DNA from: Candidatus Bipolaricaulota bacterium
GTDB taxonomy: Bacteria; Bipolaricaulota; Bipolaricaulia; RBG-16-55-9; DRXL01
Assembly: GCA_030550495.1 (NCBI GenBank)
Contig: JAUQPG010000012.1
Span: forward strand, 1-37,356
Length of the DNA stretch: 37,356 nucleotides
Reading direction: 5' to 3'
Shown: positions 11,274 through 19,147 of the stretch, one piece after another
Layout of the letters: each line of letters begins with the position of its first letter
Position numbering within the stretch: position 1 is the first letter of the stretch
Program-made: the position numbers and the translations under genes
Notes under the pieces: model-generated
Seen by the model: only the letters and a program-made list of their open reading frames with translations
Told to the model about the DNA's origin: nothing
Databases searched by the model: none

Positions 11274-14200
11274 ACGCAAACAGCTCCTCCAACATTCTGA
11301 GCTCTTGAATATCTTCAAACTGCCCAAGCTGGATGGCTTTGGCCGGGCAGTCCGCCGCGCAGATCCCGCACCCTTGGCACTTCACCGCTTCTATCTCTGC
11401 AAGCCCAAGTTCATTAATAAAGACTGCACCGAAAGGGCACTCTCGCACGCACGTCAGGCACGCCGTGCACTTCTCTGGGTCTACCGACGCGACGATCCCC
11501 CCGGCTTCAAGCTGCTCCTTGGAGAGAATGATCGCTGCTCGCCCGGCAGCCGCTTGAGCCTTGGCGATCAGCTCGGAGATCGTCCCCGGCGCGTGCGAGC
11601 CCCCACAGAGGAAGATCCCGTGTGACGCAAAATCTACGGGGCGCAGCTTGATATGCGCTTCTACGAAAAAGCCGTAAGCGTCGAGCGGGACCTTCAAGAG
11701 ACGACTCAGCTCTTCGTTATACGGATCGGGCACGACGCCAGTGCTCAGCACAACCAGATCGGGCTTGATCAGAACTTCCTGGCGCAGGCGCGCATCACGC
11801 ACTGTCACGAAGAGCTGATCTCTCTCTTTACGCACGACGGGCGGCGCCTGCTCATCGTAGCGAATGAAGACGACCCCGCTATCGCGCGCACGACGATAGA
11901 GATCTTCCAAAAAACCATAAGAAATCATCTCGCGATAGAGCACATAGACCTGACGATCTGGGTCTTGGTCTAAGAGCGCGAGCGCATTTTGGAGAGCTTC
12001 TGCGCAGCAGATGCGCGAACAGTAGGGTCGCTGTTCGTTGCGCCCCACACATTGGATCATTACGATAGTTTTCTCTCTGGCTTCTGATCTCTCGATTTTG
12101 GCTTCCAACTCACGCTGCGTCAGCACGCGCCCATCTTCACCATAGAGATATTCGTTCGGCTTATGCTCATGCGCTTCCGTAGCAACGATCACGACGCCGT
12201 GCTGGATGCGCTCCTCGCCCCTGTGCAGCACCGTCGAGAAATTCCCAACAAACCCAGAGATCTCTTTCACTGCCGTGTTCGTACGCACGCGGATCTTCGG
12301 GTGTGCACACACCCTATCGAGCAAGTTGGCCCTTAAACTCTGCACGTCTTCGCCCTCTGGCGTGCGAGCGATCTCTTTCAGGTCAGACCCAAGCTCTGAT
12401 GATTTTTCGACGAGATGCGTCTCGAAGCCGCTGTCGGCCAGCGTCAGCGCCGCGACCATCCCCGACAGCCCACCGCCGAGCACGAGCGCGACTGGGGTTA
12501 CTTTCACAGACTGCACCGCAAGCGGTTTCAGCTCGCGCGCTTTCGCCACCCCCATGCGCACCAATCTCTTGGCTTTTTCTGTGGCTTTCTCTGGCTGATC
12601 CGAATGCACCCACGAGCACTGCTCGCGAATGTTGACCATCTCGAATAAGAACTTATTGAGCCCGGCTTCGCGGATCGTATCCTGAAAGAGCGCTGCTAGG
12701 TTTCTCGGCGTACACGAAGCGACCACGACTCGATTGAGCTGTTTTTCGCGAATGACTTCTTTCATGTGCTTGAGATTGTCTTGGCTGCACGTGTAGAGCA
12801 CGTTTTCGGCGTGGACGACGCCAGGGAGCGTCTGAGCATACTCAGCAACGGCCTTGACGTCCACAACCCCAGCGATGTTGCTCCCGCAATGACAGACGAA
12901 GACGCCAATTCTCGGGGTACCCTCAGACACAAACTCTTCGGGATACTGCTTCGCTTTGGTGCGCGTGCCTCGTGCTGGCGCTAAGAGCGCCTCAACGGCG
13001 GCTGCAGCGGCGCTTGCTTGAATGACCGTTTCGGGAATATCTTTCGGTCCCGTGAACGCCCCAGTGACGAAGACGCCCTCCCGCGTGCTCATGACGGGAT
13101 TAAACAGACTTGTCTTGGCAAAGCCGTGTTCGTTTAACTCTATGCCGAGCTTGCGCGCGAGCTCTTGTCCTTTGGCACTGGGACGCATCCCCACGGCGAG
13201 CACGACCAAATCAAACTCTTCTTCTCGCAAAGAGCCCGACTCGTCCCGATAGCACACGAGCAGATTTTTCGTCTCTGGGACTTCCGTGACTTGCGAGATC
13301 ATCGAGCGAACGTAGCGCACGCCGTGCTCTTCTTTCGCGCGCCTGACTAAGTTCTCAAAGCCCTTGCCGTAAGCGCGCAGATCAATATAGAAGATCGTCG
13401 GCTCGATAGCGTGATCGTGCTCCTTGGCGACAATCGCTTCTTTGGTGGCGTACATACAACAGACGGCCGAACAGTAACTCTGATGGCGCAGATCGCGCGA
13501 GCCGACGCACTGGATGAACGCGACTTTCTTCGGGGCTTTGCCGTCGGAGGGCCGCAAGACTTTGCCCGTCGTCGGCCCAGAAGCGCTGAGCAGGCGCTCA
13601 AACTGCGGAGCCGTCAGCACGTTGGCGTAGCGCCCAAACCCGTACTCCCCCACACGACGAGCATCATACGGCTCGAACCCCGGTGCTACGATCACTGCGC
13701 CCACGTCGAGCGTCAAGACTCTTTCAGTCTGGGTAAAATCGAGCGCCCCGCGCTCGCAGGCTTTGAGACAGTTCTGCGGGCAGCGCCCGGACTTAAAGAA
13801 AATACACGTCTGGGGGTCAACGACGGCTGCCAATGGCACGGCCTGTGGAAATGGGATATAAATGGGCTTGCGCTTGCCCAGACCTACGTCGAACTCGCTG
13901 GGGAACTTCGCGTCTTGGTAGACGCACGAGGCGATGCACCGCCCGCACGCGATACATCGCGTGATGTCTACATAGCGCGGGCGCTGACGAAGTGTGATTT
14001 GAAAATTTCCGGGCTGTCCCTCGAGCGCTTCGACAGAAGCGAGCGTCATAATCTGGACGTTGGGGTGACGGCCGACCTCGACAAGCTTGGGCGAGAGCAT
14101 GCACATGGCGCAGTCATTTGTCGGGAAGGTCTTATCTAACTGAGCCATGCGCCCGCCGATGGCCGGGCCCTCTTCGATCAGATAGACATAAAACCCGGAA

Positions 14201-14280
14201 TCGGCCAGATCGAGGGCCGCTTGAATGCCCCCGATCCCGCCGCCCACTACCGCGACAGCGCCGTGCATGATTTCGCTCAT
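11263..14280 (-). CDS. hdrA: HdrA-like flavin/iron-sulfur subunit with two HdrA modules
   Basis: A 1005-residue HdrA, far longer than the roughly 650 residues of methanogen HdrA. Module 1 (about 1-440) has VVGGGIGGIQAALDLADSG and MAQLDKTFPTNDCAMCMLSP. It also carries ferredoxin-type cysteines at C109-IACGRC-IASC119 and in GRCPQNCLKAC (167-175). Module 2 (about 455-1005) starts with the classic HdrA opening RIGVFVCHCGSNIAGVVDV and has YTCSQDNLKHMKE and a second flavin motif, LVLGGGLSGMVAALTLADSG (600-618). It ends with two [4Fe-4S] sites (C938/941/944/948 and C968/971/974/978). Module 2's flavin domain lacks the DCAMC cysteine segment. The start at 14280 overlaps the hdrCB stop (ATGA); the longer open frame to 14484 lies inside hdrCB. 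HdrA is the expected site of flavin-based electron bifurcation. Confidence 0.93.
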   Translation of the reverse strand: MSEIMHGAVAVVGGGIGGIQAALDLADSGFYVYLIEEGPAIGGRMAQLDKTFPTNDCAMCMLSPKLVEVGRHPNVQIMTLASVEALEGQPGNFQITLRQRPRYVDITRCIACGRCIASCVYQDAKFPSEFDVGLGKRKPIYIPFPQAVPLAAVVDPQTCIFFKSGRCPQNCLKACERGALDFTQTERVLTLDVGAVIVAPGFEPYDARRVGEYGFGRYANVLTAPQFERLLSASGPTTGKVLRPSDGKAPKKVAFIQCVGSRDLRHQSYCSAVCCMYATKEAIVAKEHDHAIEPTIFYIDLRAYGKGFENLVRRAKEEHGVRYVRSMISQVTEVPETKNLLVCYRDESGSLREEEFDLVVLAVGMRPSAKGQELARKLGIELNEHGFAKTSLFNPVMSTREGVFVTGAFTGPKDIPETVIQASAAAAAVEALLAPARGTRTKAKQYPEEFVSEGTPRIGVFVCHCGSNIAGVVDVKAVAEYAQTLPGVVHAENVLYTCSQDNLKHMKEVIREKQLNRVVVASCTPRNLAALFQDTIREAGLNKFLFEMVNIREQCSWVHSDQPEKATEKAKRLVRMGVAKARELKPLAVQSVKVTPVALVLGGGLSGMVAALTLADSGFETHLVEKSSELGSDLKEIARTPEGEDVQSLRANLLDRVCAHPKIRVRTNTAVKEISGFVGNFSTVLHRGEERIQHGVVIVATEAHEHKPNEYLYGEDGRVLTQRELEAKIERSEAREKTIVMIQCVGRNEQRPYCSRICCAEALQNALALLDQDPDRQVYVLYREMISYGFLEDLYRRARDSGVVFIRYDEQAPPVVRKERDQLFVTVRDARLRQEVLIKPDLVVLSTGVVPDPYNEELSRLLKVPLDAYGFFVEAHIKLRPVDFASHGIFLCGGSHAPGTISELIAKAQAAAGRAAIILSKEQLEAGGIVASVDPEKCTACLTCVRECPFGAVFINELGLAEIEAVKCQGCGICAADCPAKAIQLGQFEDIQELRMLEELFAYEH

Positions 14281-15704
14281 CGTGTGTTCACAGTCGGCTG
14301 TGTTCGGCACGTGATCTTTTCTGAGCCAACGAGATGCGAATTCAGCATCAAATCTTTCTCGCTCCCGCCCAGGGCGAGACCTACGAGTTGCGTGATGAAC
14401 AGCACGGGGATTGTCGGCTCCCGGCCATCTTTGCGAGAGAGCGTCCATTGGGCCCAGTCGAGATTGTATTGACAGAACGGGCACGACGTCACGAGCACAT
14501 CAGCGCGACAGCGCCGCGCCATCTCCAAAATCTGAGAGCACATCTTGAGCGCGATCTCTTCGCTAATGACCGAAAAGCTCGCGCCGCAACAGGACGTCTT
14601 TGCGGGCCACTCTACAGCTGTCGCTCCGGCAGCCAAGACGAGCCGTTCCATCATCGTTGGGTGCTCGCGGTCATCGAAGCCTGTGACCCTTGGGATGCGC
14701 GTTGCCAAGCACCCGTAGTAGCACGCAACTTTTAGACCCTCAAGAGCTTTGATCTTTTCTTTCTGGATGCGCGGCGCGTGCTCGCTCAGCACTTCGAGAA
14801 TATTTTTTATCTGCACACGCCCATCCAGAGGGCGTTCAATCGCCCGAGAGATGCGCTCGCGGGTCTGCGGGTTCTCCAGAGCTTTTTGCGTGATCTTCAG
14901 ACGGCTATAGCACGCCGAGCACGCAACGAGTAAATCACTGCCTAGCTCTTGGGCAATCGCCAAGTTTCGCGCGGGCAGCGCATACGCTAAGTCTCTATTC
15001 AGAGCATGAGCTGAAGTTGCGCCGCAGCACGTCCAGCCCGGAAGCTCTTCTATCTCGATCCCCAAACGCTCCCAGACCCAATCGAGAGAGCGTTTATAGG
15101 GCCTCGCCGACGAGCTGAGCGTGCATCCGGGATAGAAGCGCATCACCAGACTTCGCCTGGACCGTTCGCCTTCGCCGGCCTTTGGCCGGCCTCGTCTGGG
15201 CCATAACTCCAGACGTCTCTTACGCAGGAGCTCCCAGCCCAACGCCGCCCGCGCAAACGGCTTTTTCAGTTTCAGATTGTAGCGAGCCATCAGCTCCAGC
15301 TCGCTTACCCGCCCGCCCCTGCGCACACAGCCTAAGAAGATCTGATGGAAGTCGCGGGCCTGAGGCAGTGCCGGCGCAAAGCCCTCACGCAGCGAGAGCT
15401 CGCGCAGCGTGTCCATCACATGCGCAATATCGATATCGTTGGGGCAGCGCACCGAGCACGTATAGCACGAGACACAGAACCAGAACGCATTGCTAGAGAG
15501 TACGGCTTCTCTCGCTCCAAGCTGAATCAGCCGAAAGAGCTCATTGGGGGTATGCTGCATATAGGAGACCATAGGACAGCCGGTGGCGCAGCGATCGCAT
15601 TGGAAGCAGCGCCGCACCAATTCGCCGCTGTGCGCCTCGATCTCTTTGAGAAGATCAGCAGACTGCACTGTAAGTTGGCGATCTCCTGCCTGAGCCCCTG
15701 TCAT
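14277..15704 (-). CDS. HdrC-HdrB fusion protein
   Basis: A single 475-residue polypeptide joins two normally separate subunits of heterodisulfide-reductase-like complexes. Residues 1-120 are HdrC, with two [4Fe-4S] motifs: C33/C36/C39/C43 in RRCFQCDRCATGCP and C77/C80/C83/C87 in FCVSCYTCSVRCP. Residues 187-445 are HdrB, with two CCG domains: C194...CC226-227...C262/C265 and C328/C332...CC372-373...C408/C411. These motifs bind non-cubane iron-sulfur clusters in methanogen HdrB. A basic linker (about 160-186) contains a GC palindrome in the DNA. The ATG has AGGGA about 10 nt upstream. It is the first gene of the hdr-met-fhs run, behind a 150-nt leader and a symporter relic. In this setting HdrB probably does not reduce CoM-S-S-CoB; its partner is unknown. 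Confidence 0.92.
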   Translation of the reverse strand: MTGAQAGDRQLTVQSADLLKEIEAHSGELVRRCFQCDRCATGCPMVSYMQHTPNELFRLIQLGAREAVLSSNAFWFCVSCYTCSVRCPNDIDIAHVMDTLRELSLREGFAPALPQARDFHQIFLGCVRRGGRVSELELMARYNLKLKKPFARAALGWELLRKRRLELWPRRGRPKAGEGERSRRSLVMRFYPGCTLSSSARPYKRSLDWVWERLGIEIEELPGWTCCGATSAHALNRDLAYALPARNLAIAQELGSDLLVACSACYSRLKITQKALENPQTRERISRAIERPLDGRVQIKNILEVLSEHAPRIQKEKIKALEGLKVACYYGCLATRIPRVTGFDDREHPTMMERLVLAAGATAVEWPAKTSCCGASFSVISEEIALKMCSQILEMARRCRADVLVTSCPFCQYNLDWAQWTLSRKDGREPTIPVLFITQLVGLALGGSEKDLMLNSHLVGSEKITCRTQPTVNTR

Positions 15705-15724
15705 AAAATTCTTTTCCCTACTGT

Positions 15725-15752
15725 TCTATATAGTTGATTGTAGATTTGTGAA
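15725..15752 (-). promoter_or_regulatory. Candidate sigma-70-type promoter for the hdrCB-hdrA-mvhD-metVF-fhs run
   Basis: On the minus strand, TTCACA (15747-15752) and TATAGA (15725-15730) are separated by 16 nt. The -10 box ends about 20 nt before the hdrCB ATG, leaving a very short leader with an AGGGA site. The surrounding 150 nt (15705-15854) are AT-richer than the genes and hold no reading frame of note. The call rests on consensus match and position only. Confidence 0.35.
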
Positions 15753-15854
15753 CGTGGGCAAGCTATGAGAAAGATCATTAAGAAATCTGATTCCAGTCAA
15801 AGACAGAGGAAACGTTGGACTACTTGTTCTGAAGGCGGGCGCGTCCAGAGCGAG

Positions 15855-16113
15855 ACGACTACCAAGAGCACAACGGCTTGCCGACGAGCCATGCCCGATG
15901 AGATAGAACAGTGTGGGAATCACTCAAGCCGAGGCAAGTGCGATGTAGCCGTAGGTGTCGATCCTTTGGCGATAGGCGTTGCCTGGGGTGCCTAGCATAT
16001 AGAACGCCGTCATATTGGTCGCATAGACCGTGTGGGCGATGGTCTTTTGTAGCTCCACCAGCCGATGACTAAGAGAACGAAACGAAGACCCGCTCTTTGA
16101 TGCGCAGGCTCAT
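15855..16113 (-). pseudogene. Remnant of a sodium:solute symporter (SSS family) N-terminus
   Basis: Read on the minus strand from an ATG at 16113, the conceptual peptide MSLRIKERVFVSFS is followed, after a frame change, by LVIGWWSYKK. The same frame continues with ATNMTAFYMLGTPGNAYRQR and GYIALASA, then an in-frame TGA, then VIPTLFYLIG, and after another frame change AWLVGKPLC and a stop. This resembles TM1, the TM2 loop (compare the SGWLLMGLPG region of PutP) and TM3 of SSS transporters. The usual stretch between TM1 and TM2 is missing and nothing beyond TM3 survives. It begins 3 nt after the folD stop. At least two frameshifts and a stop make it non-functional. Confidence 0.5.
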
Positions 16114-16116
16114 GGA

Positions 16117-16989
16117 TCAAGCCCCCACGGTGCGCTTAGCAGATTCGACGGTATTTTTTAATAACATCGCGATCGTCATGGGGCCGACACCGCCAGGCAC
16201 CGGCGTAATAAAGCCCGCGACTTCCTTGGCAGCTTCAAAGTCCACATCGCCGACTAACTGTTTCTCGCCCACACGGTTGACCCCAACGTCAATCACAACT
16301 GCGCCGGGCTTGATCATATCAGCCGTGACGAGCTTAGGCCGCCCCGCCGCCACAACTAAGATATCTGCTTGGCGGCAGACTTCTTTAAGGTTCTTTGTGC
16401 GCGAATGCGCGATAGTCACGGTCGCTTGCTTGGCGAGCAAGAGCATCGCCACGGGCTTGCCCACAATCACGCTGCGCCCCACGACCACAGCGTGCTTGCC
16501 CTCGATCTGCGTCCCCGTTGACTCAATGAGCTTGATGCACCCGGCAGGCGTGCAGGGAACAAAGAGAGGCAACTCCTCCCAGAACTTGGCCGAGAGCAGC
16601 TTTCCCAGATTTATAGGGTGAAAGCCGTCCACGTCTTTATTGGGGCTAACTTCTTGTAAGACTTTATGCTGATCGAGATGGTCCGGCAGGGGCAGCTGCA
16701 CGAGAATCCCATGAATGCGCGTGTCTGCGTTCAGATTGTGAATGAGCTCGATCAGCTTCTCTTGGGGGGTATCGGCGGGCAGGTGGATCTTCTGAGAATA
16801 GATTCCCGTCTCCTCGCACGCTTTTGCTTTCATATTGACATAGACTTTCGAAGCGGGATTCTCCCCAACTAAGACCGCAGCCAGCCCCGGCGTGATGCCG
16901 TACTTCTGCTGAAGCTGCGCAACTTCTTTTTTGAGTGCGTCGCGGATCTGCTGCGCGACCTGCTTGCCGTCAATAACAGTAGCAGCCAT
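16117..16989 (-). CDS. folD: Bifunctional methylene-THF dehydrogenase / methenyl-THF cyclohydrolase
   Basis: A 290-residue FolD that interconverts 10-formyl-THF, methenyl-THF and methylene-THF, the middle of the methyl branch. Signatures are [15 protein letters not shown] with the catalytic lysine, [36 protein letters not shown], the nucleotide-site [15 protein letters not shown] and DVGVNRV near the C-terminus. The frame extends upstream to 17019, but the start at 16989 gives [16 protein letters not shown], which aligns with typical FolD N-termini, and has a GAGGTG site close upstream. It lies downstream of fdhA after a 107-nt gap. The NAD versus NADP preference cannot be read with certainty. 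Confidence 0.95.
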   Translation of the reverse strand: MAATVIDGKQVAQQIRDALKKEVAQLQQKYGITPGLAAVLVGENPASKVYVNMKAKACEETGIYSQKIHLPADTPQEKLIELIHNLNADTRIHGILVQLPLPDHLDQHKVLQEVSPNKDVDGFHPINLGKLLSAKFWEELPLFVPCTPAGCIKLIESTGTQIEGKHAVVVGRSVIVGKPVAMLLLAKQATVTIAHSRTKNLKEVCRQADILVVAAGRPKLVTADMIKPGAVVIDVGVNRVGEKQLVGDVDFEAAKEVAGFITPVPGGVGPMTIAMLLKNTVESAKRTVGA

Positions 16990-17083
16990 AGCCCACCTCG
17001 CTTCTGGAATTTGCTTCATTCTAGGGGATCTCGGCTCGGTACACTATGATACACGGCAGCCACGAAGATGATCACTGGCAAGC

Positions 17084-17098
17084 AACTTACAGTAAGTT
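17084..17098. promoter_or_regulatory. Short palindrome at the fdhA stop codon
   Basis: AACTTAC at 17084-17090 and GTAAGTT at 17092-17098 form a symmetric 15-nt site centred on one A, overlapping the fdhA TAA stop. It lies at the head of the 107-nt fdhA-folD gap. The gap otherwise shows no clear promoter. It could be a small operator or simply chance; nothing else supports a function. Confidence 0.2.
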
Positions 17099-19139
17099 AA
17101 GCAACCCGCTCGACCTGCGCAGCGCAGACTTTGAGCTCCGTGATCCCGCAGATGGGGTCTACGGCGTCGTTTGTTAAGATATTCGTTGGGCTTTCGGCGT
17201 AGTGAAAGGGCATCCAGATGACGCCCTCGGCGATCTCAGCGATCTGGGCTTTGACGACAAGCTCGCCGCGGCGCGTGCGCACTCGCACCCGATCTCCAGC
17301 TTTCACGCCGAGCTTCTGGGCGTCAGAAGCACTGAGCTGCACAAAGTTCTCCGGCTCAGCCCTCCCAGCTTTGGTGCGCCGGGTCATCGTCCCGCAATTG
17401 TATTGCATAAAAGTACGCCCGGTCGTCAGCAAGAACGGATATTCTGAATCGGGCAGCTCCGCTGGCGGGAAGTAGTCGATCCCGATGAGCTGCGCCCGCC
17501 CCCGCGTAAACTTGTCTCTGTGTAAAAATTTCGTGCCCGGATGGGTCTCATCGGGGCAGGGCCATTGGAGCCCATAATTCTCTTCTAAACGTCTGTAGCT
17601 GATCCCCGCGTAGATGGGGACTAAGCGTCGGATCTCCTCAAAGATCTCTTCAGGGCTTTGGTAGCTCATTCTATAGCCCAAGCGCTGAGCTAATTCGCAG
17701 AGAATCTGCCAATCGGGCTTGCTTGCGCCGATGGGCTCGATGGCTTTTCTGATGCGCTGCACGCGGCGCTCGGAGTTCACAAACGTCCCGTCTTTTTCGG
17801 CGAAGCTCGCCGCGGGGAGCACAACATGCGCGAATTGTATCGTTCGACTGGGGAAGGGATCCTGCACGATCACGAGCTCGGCGCTTTGCAGCGCTCTTTC
17901 GACTTTCTTCACATTGCCCTCAGTGAGTGCCGGGTCGGAGCCAATGATATAGAACGCTTTGAGCTCTCCCATGAGTGCTCGCTCCCACATGCGCGAGCAA
18001 AAGAGAAAAGAATCTGAAGAGGGCACGGGGAGCTTCACACCCCAGGCCCGCTCGAACTTCTCGATGACTGCTGGGTCCTTCCAACTCTGATAGCCCGGCA
18101 GCGTCTCGGGCCGACACATATCGGTCGCGCCCTGGACGTTGTTCTGCCCGCGCAGCGCGTTGATCCCGCTCGATTCTCTCCCGAAATTCCCCGTGATGAG
18201 CGCGAGATTACAAAGCGCCCGGACGTTATCCGTCCCCGTGCGATGCTCCGTCACCCCTAGCCCGTAAGCGATGCTCGCGGGCTTTTCGCGAGCATAGAGC
18301 TCAGCAGCTTGTTTGATCTGCGCGGCGGGCACGCCGCAGAGTTTTTCGACAGATTCGGGGGTATACTTCTGCACCACGCTCCAGAACTGCTCAAAGTTCT
18401 CGCAGCGCTCCTCGATGAAGCCCTTGTCGTGCAAATTATTGGCGATGATATGCTGGGCCATCGCGTTAAAGAGCGCGACTTCGGTGCCGGGCTTGCTCTT
18501 TAGGTGCACGGTGGCGAGCTTGGCTGGCTCCGTTGTGCGCGGGTCTATCACAATGAGCTTTGTGCCGTTCTTGACGGCGCGCTTCATCCAGACCGTCCAG
18601 ATGATGGGATGGGCATGGGGAGTATTGCTCCCAACGAGCATTAAGACTTTCGGCCCAGGCTCGGCAAATTCTGAAATAGAGTTCGTCATCGCGCCGCTGC
18701 CCAGCGACAGGGCTAAGCCCGCTACGGTCGCCGAGTGGCAGATGCGAAAACACTGATCTACGTTATTGGTGCCGAGCACGGCGCGCGCGAATTTTTGAGC
18801 TAAATAATTCTCTTCAACCGTAGCTCGTGCAGAGCTGATCACCCCGATAGCATCGGGGCCATAGCTCTGCTTGATGCGCTGCAGCTCACGGGTGATATAG
18901 TCATAGGCTTCGTCCCAGCTCACTTCCGTGAGCGTTCCGTTCTTGCGCAGCAGAGGCTTGTGCAGTCTGTCAGCGTGATGGACGAACTCGTAGGCTGTCG
19001 CGCCCTTGGGGCAGAGCGTGCCGCGATTGACCGGGTGATCTGGGTCGGGCCGCAGCCCGATGAGCTTATTCTCTTCTGTCTTGAGGATGACGCCACAACC
19101 GACGCCACAGTACGGACAGACGGATTTGACCTCGGGCAT
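17097..19139 (-). CDS. fdhA: Formate dehydrogenase catalytic subunit (molybdenum/tungsten-bis-MGD, Cys type)
   Basis: A 680-residue molybdopterin oxidoreductase that interconverts CO2 and formate, the first step of the methyl branch. The N-terminal [4Fe-4S] motif is C8-PYC-GVGC with LCPKG at 42-46. The metal ligand is C134 in CFRICHSATVAGL, where selenocysteine stands in many acetogen enzymes, followed by the conserved His135. Molybdopterin-binding stretches such as GLGVTEHRTGTDNVRALCNL and, near the C-terminus, LLTTGRTFMQYNCGTMTRRT are present. An AGGAGG site lies 6 nt before the ATG. It is 8 nt downstream of the PLP-lyase gene. The protein is short, with no extra N-terminal ferredoxin domains, and no NuoEF-like or FdhB subunit is adjacent, so its redox partner is not evident. 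Confidence 0.92.
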   Translation of the reverse strand: MPEVKSVCPYCGVGCGVILKTEENKLIGLRPDPDHPVNRGTLCPKGATAYEFVHHADRLHKPLLRKNGTLTEVSWDEAYDYITRELQRIKQSYGPDAIGVISSARATVEENYLAQKFARAVLGTNNVDQCFRICHSATVAGLALSLGSGAMTNSISEFAEPGPKVLMLVGSNTPHAHPIIWTVWMKRAVKNGTKLIVIDPRTTEPAKLATVHLKSKPGTEVALFNAMAQHIIANNLHDKGFIEERCENFEQFWSVVQKYTPESVEKLCGVPAAQIKQAAELYAREKPASIAYGLGVTEHRTGTDNVRALCNLALITGNFGRESSGINALRGQNNVQGATDMCRPETLPGYQSWKDPAVIEKFERAWGVKLPVPSSDSFLFCSRMWERALMGELKAFYIIGSDPALTEGNVKKVERALQSAELVIVQDPFPSRTIQFAHVVLPAASFAEKDGTFVNSERRVQRIRKAIEPIGASKPDWQILCELAQRLGYRMSYQSPEEIFEEIRRLVPIYAGISYRRLEENYGLQWPCPDETHPGTKFLHRDKFTRGRAQLIGIDYFPPAELPDSEYPFLLTTGRTFMQYNCGTMTRRTKAGRAEPENFVQLSASDAQKLGVKAGDRVRVRTRRGELVVKAQIAEIAEGVIWMPFHYAESPTNILTNDAVDPICGITELKVCAAQVERVA

Positions 19140-19147
19140 AGAGCCTC

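Noticed and set aside
14281-14484. A longer HdrA with about 68 more N-terminal residues.
   Set aside because: The extension lies inside the hdrCB frame and does not look like HdrA. The ATGA overlap at 14280 and the flavin motif right after it mark the real start.
15726-15923. Small 65-codon minus-strand gene upstream of hdrCB.
   Set aside because: Its first residues continue the symporter-like remnant and its later part has no family features; no ribosome site is seen. It is treated as part of the pseudogene and leader.
18730-18760. Possible selenocysteine codon in formate dehydrogenase.
   Set aside because: The catalytic position is read as a normal Cys codon (C134) and the 680-codon frame has no in-frame TGA.
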